The notes below the pieces were generated by a model. That model was given only the letters and a program-made list of their open reading frames with translations, was not told the origin of the DNA and did not search any database. Position numbers and translations under genes: made by a program. Of a stretch of DNA of 27,043 bases, positions 25,901 through 27,043 are shown piece by piece (within the stretch, counting starts at the first letter, position 1; the number at the start of each line of letters is the position of its first letter). Origin of the DNA: a virus; IMG/VR virus record IMGVR_UViG_3300049847_000132, positions 1 to 27,043 of that record. One strand, written 5' to 3'.

Positions 25901-26109
25901 TAGCTGATACAATTGCCAGCTACCAGGAAGGTCTACTTGAAGATGTTACCGGTGCTCTTCAAGTTGTAGACCAAAACCTAGAGGATGTTCTTATAGGAGA
26001 AGACGATGGTTCCTACCTAAGTGGTATTGCTGATGAAGACGGCGATGAGGCTCCTTCCTCTATCGTCAGAGGAGCAATCGATCAGGAGACTAATGTAGTT
26101 GGTGAATAG
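16984..26109 (+). CDS. Giant virion-type protein with PLD-like domain and candidate two-barrel RNA polymerase core
   Basis: A 3041-aa protein starting at TTG. Residues about 213-608 show two phospholipase D-like half-sites: HYK (317-319) with STAN (339-342) and Glu365, and HAK (564-566) with GSPN (583-586) and Glu602. Residues 2065-2069 are DYDGD within GPTKGDYDGDMNAYMDVAKW, resembling the metal-binding loop of two-double-psi-barrel RNA polymerases. HEQFH (1352-1356) fits the HExxH pattern but lacks further support. Residues about 2831-2942 hold four Gly/Ala-rich hydrophobic stretches, and the C-terminus is acidic. There is no signal peptide. Size, hydrophobic C-terminus and location beside the chaperone suggest a virion protein that enters the host. 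The alternative is a tape measure protein with enzyme domains; most of the length is globular rather than simple coiled coil. Confidence 0.8.
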   Translation: MDNWLSAKRLAQETQVTLDLFKTRHRLSSLIPRNMDDPLAETEAATDAIAEADSRMLSIFNEDIHGTSVDSFNTLGKLVSPEGTIDRLLHLTSTRYQRTYELKALAFSGNSIYDMGKTAKDASEIARQASAIQEAMRRTFVGEPDTNWKEKDYIAAWEKQESIASHLAFKSLTSFAEYEMVTDKRGVTMPEINQAFGSSDHAAFFTNVLRKASSSLDIGMFQFESSVMLAETMMAMRATGQAGGMVNITLSNPAAIASENALTMAVLRDFARELGHEQGANREAFMRRMNLNWFDTESSSSWKNYGKDEDTFGRIAHYKFVGANLQSASNWRNAAFAISTANWTHGALGPIARDGTYIRKMGNIELSLAANYDSIVTRGLNPQSPITTSGHADAMSELQRREDIFKEMVYSARQNTRYISGEIATLEGVGAGQKRFFMDGHNFYKEVGNILSGMSGNRVGHQLTAFVNVSTGYEATHKNGVFMRLLDNLKHVASTGADVVLLIDKLEKKNWQDNTAFKDYFKSRGESMRDLKGTGRDLEAIREILGVAGMEHFRVADTFGRHQHAKGFVYRAAIPAEDIIMMGSPNPSHAAAGDDPSLSHRETAFIATGNDLPGLRDSNELVSRQWLLNNVVNPATLANLSDTKVRAETDIWSTPLRAAAGLQAGTMKLLNQENTKLRNAGILAKFSHNVDGGHSSIASVGLEFGGRTFEDIVKFEMYHSADAGGKAGRSVYLPAFHKTISGATGYISGDAGKYVNKRHIGFEEILSSALKVTHEYIEKSVLHGELRAQAIQELSNAGHMMGERAIEARLTDILGRTSTQYKLKQRGMSFLRDMLSSFEGQELGRRAYSVKDFEHMLFEMPDNMLDLLRPTKESNSVFYNAARMSFKDSHLAHDSAAMEAGFQSTSFGYQEGRQMAKQVAAEGLKHLSMMSVSGDGDGESVTFFVPYTKMWQMSQRMKNLMGATIWDQSRILQEQMEITDHAGKKKSITKVTSTDEALFYRSMEGAAHFDPRTGQLIEDGQVGMYRTNFALELGGAVNHDIIRANTGAYDGVYQHRTQEVTTSIKMSDYDGRVIENLKQLKTNQTKLIGEKIHLGEGHVSTHLGDQKINLTLNNPSAAYADVGGFATVSDISFEHSAVDRRKQSLVVHLRTTIPTLTGSRMVNPKGVMVFETTDSFTRTIRDSYLMNTASTDAMKTYMGIDISGNQPITQMHAIINPTNIKHADMLLQHGAFMLVEAANHKANPLEMLKTLETNKKMDFFFHRLSRDFQADLDPDPKIRNARKDQYRNSSDLGRNAILDIISSGKVDTAKIERLFSEVITDIRSTSGVSGRKAANIGKAKHQAAATLAWFIHEQFHTHAQMDYMLNQADAAGEHWTTALAQEQNLSNDTALGMSYTRDKFIRAYNSGGRDSQQVEDLMRIIGQAQLYIPIVAPSAVNANVTTMSRRPVVNALTYTSLTDINKVQNVVMHGLNESQLSQLHLASMFVTGQGSIKGRQQGVSVFGTLSAAMIAARASSDSTAELYGDLAGQVRQLHQDTASKLAALEGRHLEAKASGDPLLAMNTGLGAESQAILDHVEGVISGFADPTKSTHLSTFLHRAREQQKNAPVVSVEATSKVNIRSNAFLSALERAGIGSLSIVLPQVELVNKGVGRGFAANVTGTYDIPMLDFEVLRGMSSGSGAGSEIVEQFRNVLEIQLTEFSTLQKLSQSMGQKDAFGNPVKVMVTEPEQAQLDRLQQSVQKIHTWYTDNLSNDFMSSVYGSYKAAGSTVTATTHASIPTGMLVYGKAAMRKAVKSTADVIRRAAQEEYLQIGGNLADKPGSAKAIDKIFMDSLGLGESADLLHARIGISKKGYKDKDGKFVEVHGKVLKAAELQGFKIESAVDVSKARVLSQKGVTHFLYNQRVDKNKNVLAESVSNVVDQFVKKTYGYLGETETWHLDSKGELVKRKLDTASFMDAIHSEAMGAIEARLEKTSDGWKKRVSQHDIFRSVKGILKTMALENSAHYGGRVGSPIESEWSAHLSLSAEKFGLLQAANPWLGGSTINPELAGATIFTSMFSQGPTKGDYDGDMNAYMDVAKWTQLKNEVGRAQTIRKRIQAALDAQSKNTKKLTLEQRLNFLPPSLQSENAWLKRFEDSTKQQEFEKLSKGIEDNRTFRTLIRTGEKYAGLQGSVADYESALASKDTKKQAALIKQAQGSIEQIRSLFENSADWFAEYVNEINARDKSARENGGTVFQDLSEKARREMHFDISMNVTEKAMSKLTQSMTNPLAMNRKMFRFIQEYTGVAGTEIIGKQFNITMETMNHINTMIGEADGKYRGKFFGGSSDPRQSTQVKGVAEFFSKLSQMTRDAMKPKGVKEYKDLEDLAVAHSGSGGRAAMANVTGARTVSYMHAIMNNNFMMANGRAVARDLIGDPMLDHMFKPEFVGHLDKAAPLPEFKEYRAQVYEQFKRVAAQDLSTFLTSSLWDIKTKSGGINASLEMVERSGVADTLAHYFSRSLTDSKTGIVEEKGAFAKLKALLSTPNSGDELKKRFLTYVDEAGNSKFVATENVFNVGKDGNFVDLTTSSTGGKNHVTELQAHVARAYYGKVTEWFSSDGTSDMHLLDAIRAKSIQSKDYSLALRQQASKYTHGGKLTVDSTDLNGNEFTLETKAKHMLDLAARPHTARHQLELVAALENLVDGTVIEKAGGVDAWRTNLNKMDPNGSFGNAMMDYLDQRLDGKSRQDIRRNSAVAGEIAKSVRSSSRKRQMQEYAVATADDLTSIFSGLGDDPALQEIQSKISATNNLLAQHQGLKKDGLGHMWGRIENAFSKALSPEVNVAGFKNRGSQSGHVMVGTSVGALGGGIGAAVEMHNEHQKMRYEHMGAGMAAGVLYSAPQAMAHSLLQQNHQQAMVSAATMMGAMAVGTVAENMGTALLRMPKSAALSRTLVGGVFAGVVGAIVAKPIERGVRALMGAGKKLRDRVVMDLQAGAETLADTIASYQEGLLEDVTGALQVVDQNLEDVLIGEDDGSYLSGIADEDGDEAPSSIVRGAIDQETNVVGE
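17620..18807 (+). other. PLD-like domain, residues about 213-608 of the giant protein
   Basis: Each half begins with a strand and helix of PLD type (LDIGMFQFESSVMLAETMMA; LKHVASTGADVVLLID) and then has HxK, a [GS][ST]xN turn and a Glu at the expected relative positions. The first half lacks an Asp four residues after the Lys, and the second reads GFVYRA there, so the match is to the HxK...N...E core and not to the full HKD consensus. PLD-family enzymes include lipases and nucleases; the substrate is unknown. Confidence 0.68.
21037..21051 (+). other. HExxH motif (residues 1352-1356 of the giant protein)
   Basis: IHEQFHTHAQ fits the zinc-binding helix of metallopeptidases. A third ligand is not clear (Glu in AAGEHW 23 residues later is possible). 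In 3041 residues such a motif may occur by chance. Confidence 0.2.
23176..23190 (+). other. DYDGD, candidate RNA polymerase catalytic loop
   Basis: Asp2065, Asp2067 and Asp2069 of the giant protein. In multisubunit and two-barrel polymerases the DxDGD aspartates bind the catalytic magnesium ions. The following MNAYMDVAKWTQLKNE resembles the hydrophobic strand and helix after NADFDGDQMAVH in bacterial beta prime. Confidence 0.55.
25474..25809 (+). other. Hydrophobic C-terminal segments of the giant protein
   Basis: Residues about 2831-2849, 2862-2879, 2890-2907 and 2927-2942 are rich in Gly, Ala, Met and Val with GxxxG-like spacing (GALGGGIGAAV; GGVFAGVVGAIVA). They could span or perturb a membrane, as in ejected virion proteins and tape measures. 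Confidence 0.55.
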
Positions 26110-26118
26110 GAGAGTGTT

Positions 26119-26586
26119 ATGAAGAGACTGCTTTTGGTTGTTCTACTTTCTATAGCTACTCCAGCAACCGCTGTCACAATAGACCAGTATATAAGTAAGT
26201 ATGGTAATACCCCTGTTGTCTTTGGGGATCCACCAAAGAACACAGAATGGGATTGGTCTTGGCACAACAAGGAAGAACAATGGACGGTTGTAGCAGCTAC
26301 AAGGCCGAATCAGTCAGACGTGGTAGGGGAAGTAGTAGCTTTGGCCAGCTACGAAGGAGATATTAGAATCCTAAACCCAAAGGATTATCTATTTGACTTA
26401 CCTAGTGGTCCTAGTAAGATCATTGCTAGGGGAACGCGTAGAACTAGACTTAGACGCAGAGATAACCGATTCTACTGGGTACAAGAGAAGTACGCCTCAG
26501 GTGAGGTTGTACTAAAGAAGTTCTTCGCACACCCTAACGGGAAACCCTATCTATACTGGTATGAGGTTGATCGTCCCAGAAGATGA
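26119..26586 (+). CDS. Small secreted protein of unknown function
   Basis: A 155-aa protein with a clear signal peptide: MKR, a hydrophobic core LLLVVLLSIA, and an ATA site at residues 16-18 for cleavage. The mature part is rich in Arg, Trp and Tyr (NTEWDWSWHNKEEQW; TRRTRLRRRDNRFYW; KPYLYWYEVDRPRR) and is probably a small beta-rich periplasmic or envelope protein. No Cys follows the signal, so it is not a lipoprotein. The SD AGGAGAG overlaps the stop of the giant gene, placing it in the same transcript. It overlaps the next gene by ATGA. Function not recognised; a role at the envelope in entry, exclusion or lysis is possible. Confidence 0.7.
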   Translation: MKRLLLVVLLSIATPATAVTIDQYISKYGNTPVVFGDPPKNTEWDWSWHNKEEQWTVVAATRPNQSDVVGEVVALASYEGDIRILNPKDYLFDLPSGPSKIIARGTRRTRLRRRDNRFYWVQEKYASGEVVLKKFFAHPNGKPYLYWYEVDRPRR

Positions 26587-26927
26587 ATAGCCAACGATAT
26601 ACACTCGATGATGTCCAGACTTCGAATAGGTGGAGGTACCATTTGGAATGCCCTGACTGCGGTAAGGACATCAAGTGGGTTATCGTTGGTGGTGGTCGAG
26701 GCCTACTCCCTGGTTGGGGTAGGTGGAAGTGCAAAGGGTGCAACCACTTAGGAATTGCACCCTTTGAAGAGCTCAACCAGGCTATGGATGCTCAACTAGA
26801 GAAAGAGCGCCAAGCACGCATAGCTGAACAGGAGAAGACAAGAGAAAAGTTCACCAACTCCAAAGACAAGTACCTCAATAACTGGGGTAAGAGGACAGAC
26901 TTTGGACGTGGTCCTCGTGCGCGCTAA
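26583..26927 (+). CDS. Small zinc-ribbon protein
   Basis: A 114-aa protein with two Cys pairs, LECPDCGKD (Cys23, Cys26) and WKCKGCNHLG (Cys50, Cys53), the form of a zinc ribbon. Between them lies VIVGGGRGLLPGWGRW. Residues about 61-95 are a charged helix (EELNQAMDAQLEKERQARIA) likely to be a coiled coil, and the C-terminus is basic. Zinc ribbons of this type occur in nucleic-acid-binding and RNA polymerase-associated proteins, but no partner can be named. The ATGA overlap with the secreted protein gene indicates coupling; a terminator-like hairpin follows. Confidence 0.72.
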   Translation: MNSQRYTLDDVQTSNRWRYHLECPDCGKDIKWVIVGGGRGLLPGWGRWKCKGCNHLGIAPFEELNQAMDAQLEKERQARIAEQEKTREKFTNSKDKYLNNWGKRTDFGRGPRAR

Positions 26928-27042
26928 GTAGCAAATCTACCCTATCCCTCAGCAGAAACAGTTGCTCTAGAACGGCGTCAGGTACGTCGTCTCTAGAGCA
27001 TCTTTCTGTTAGCCTACGAATGGTGTGAGATAGAGAGTTCAT
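26875..27042 (-). CDS. Possible small protein or gene end at window edge
   Basis: A 55-aa minus-strand frame from ATG at 27042 to TGA at 26875, with an amphipathic helix (VPDAVLEQLFLLRDRVDLLL). It may be the end of a gene whose start lies outside. It overlaps the last 53 bases of the zinc-ribbon gene on the other strand and runs through the hairpin at 26964-26999, which weakens the call. Confidence 0.3.
   Translation of the reverse strand: MNSLSHTIRRLTERCSRDDVPDAVLEQLFLLRDRVDLLLSAHEDHVQSLSSYPSY
26964..26999 (+). terminator. Terminator-like hairpin after the plus-strand genes
   Basis: GCTCTAGA pairs with TCTAGAGC; inside, ACGGCG pairs with CGTCGT including one G:U and a single bulged C, leaving a 7-base loop. 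The tail is ATCTTTCTGTT. It lies 37 bases after the zinc-ribbon stop. The tail is T-rich but not a clean run, so efficiency is uncertain. Confidence 0.5.
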
Positions 27043-27043
27043 C

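Noticed and set aside
16984-26109. Giant gene as an ordinary tape measure protein
   Set aside because: Not fully excluded. Most of the length is varied globular sequence, two PLD-like half-sites and DYDGD are present, and it is on the opposite strand from the chaperone. I kept tape measure as the alternative.
1-27043. CRISPR arrays, tRNA genes, insertion sequences or attachment sites
   Set aside because: No regularly spaced repeats, tRNA-like cloverleaf, transposase or integrase coding sequence was recognised.

Overview
This window is part of the virion-gene region of a tailed bacteriophage (or prophage) with a contractile tail. The sequence shows a tail sheath protein, a lambda-gpE-type major capsid protein, a Mu-like portal, a Mu gpI-like protease with scaffold, a frameshifted tail-assembly chaperone and a block of tail-fibre genes. 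I see no tRNA, rRNA, integrase, transposase or CRISPR array. Genes are tightly packed, with purine-rich Shine-Dalgarno (SD) sites and TAATG or ATGA junctions, as expected for a phage of bacteria. The host cannot be named from this window.

Layout. From a divergent control region at about 16875-16983, a minus-strand block runs down to base 1. It encodes a tail-assembly chaperone with a -1 frameshift, the portal, five fibre or fibre-associated proteins, a Trp/Tyr-rich virion protein, and a permuted NlpC/P60-like enzyme. A protease-scaffold follows after a roughly 100-base gap with three inverted repeats, then the major capsid protein, two small proteins (152 and 121 aa), a 686-aa structural protein, a 312-aa neck or tail-completion candidate, the tail sheath, a small 2[4Fe-4S] ferredoxin-like protein, and a probable tail-tube protein cut by the window edge. 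The plus strand carries one giant gene (3041 aa, 9.1 kb), a small secreted protein and a zinc-ribbon protein. It ends with a terminator-like hairpin near 26964-26999. No stretch over 300 bases lacks a gene.

The standout is the giant plus-strand protein. Its N-terminal region carries two phospholipase D-like half-sites (HxK, then [GS][ST]xN, then E). Residues 2065-2069 read DYDGD in a context resembling the catalytic aspartate loop of two-double-psi-barrel RNA polymerases (cellular beta prime, YonO, QDE-1, and the virion RNA polymerase of crAss-like phages). Its C-terminus has several Gly/Ala-rich hydrophobic segments. My working hypothesis is a multidomain protein carried in the virion and ejected into the cell, with an RNA polymerase core and a PLD-family domain. 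A tape measure protein remains the main alternative.

Other points of interest are the ferredoxin gene inside the sheath-tube cluster, a portal start codon overlapping the stop of the chaperone's frameshift product, an internal start that would make a free scaffold, and a hairpin that may bring a distant SD close to the start of the 686-aa gene.
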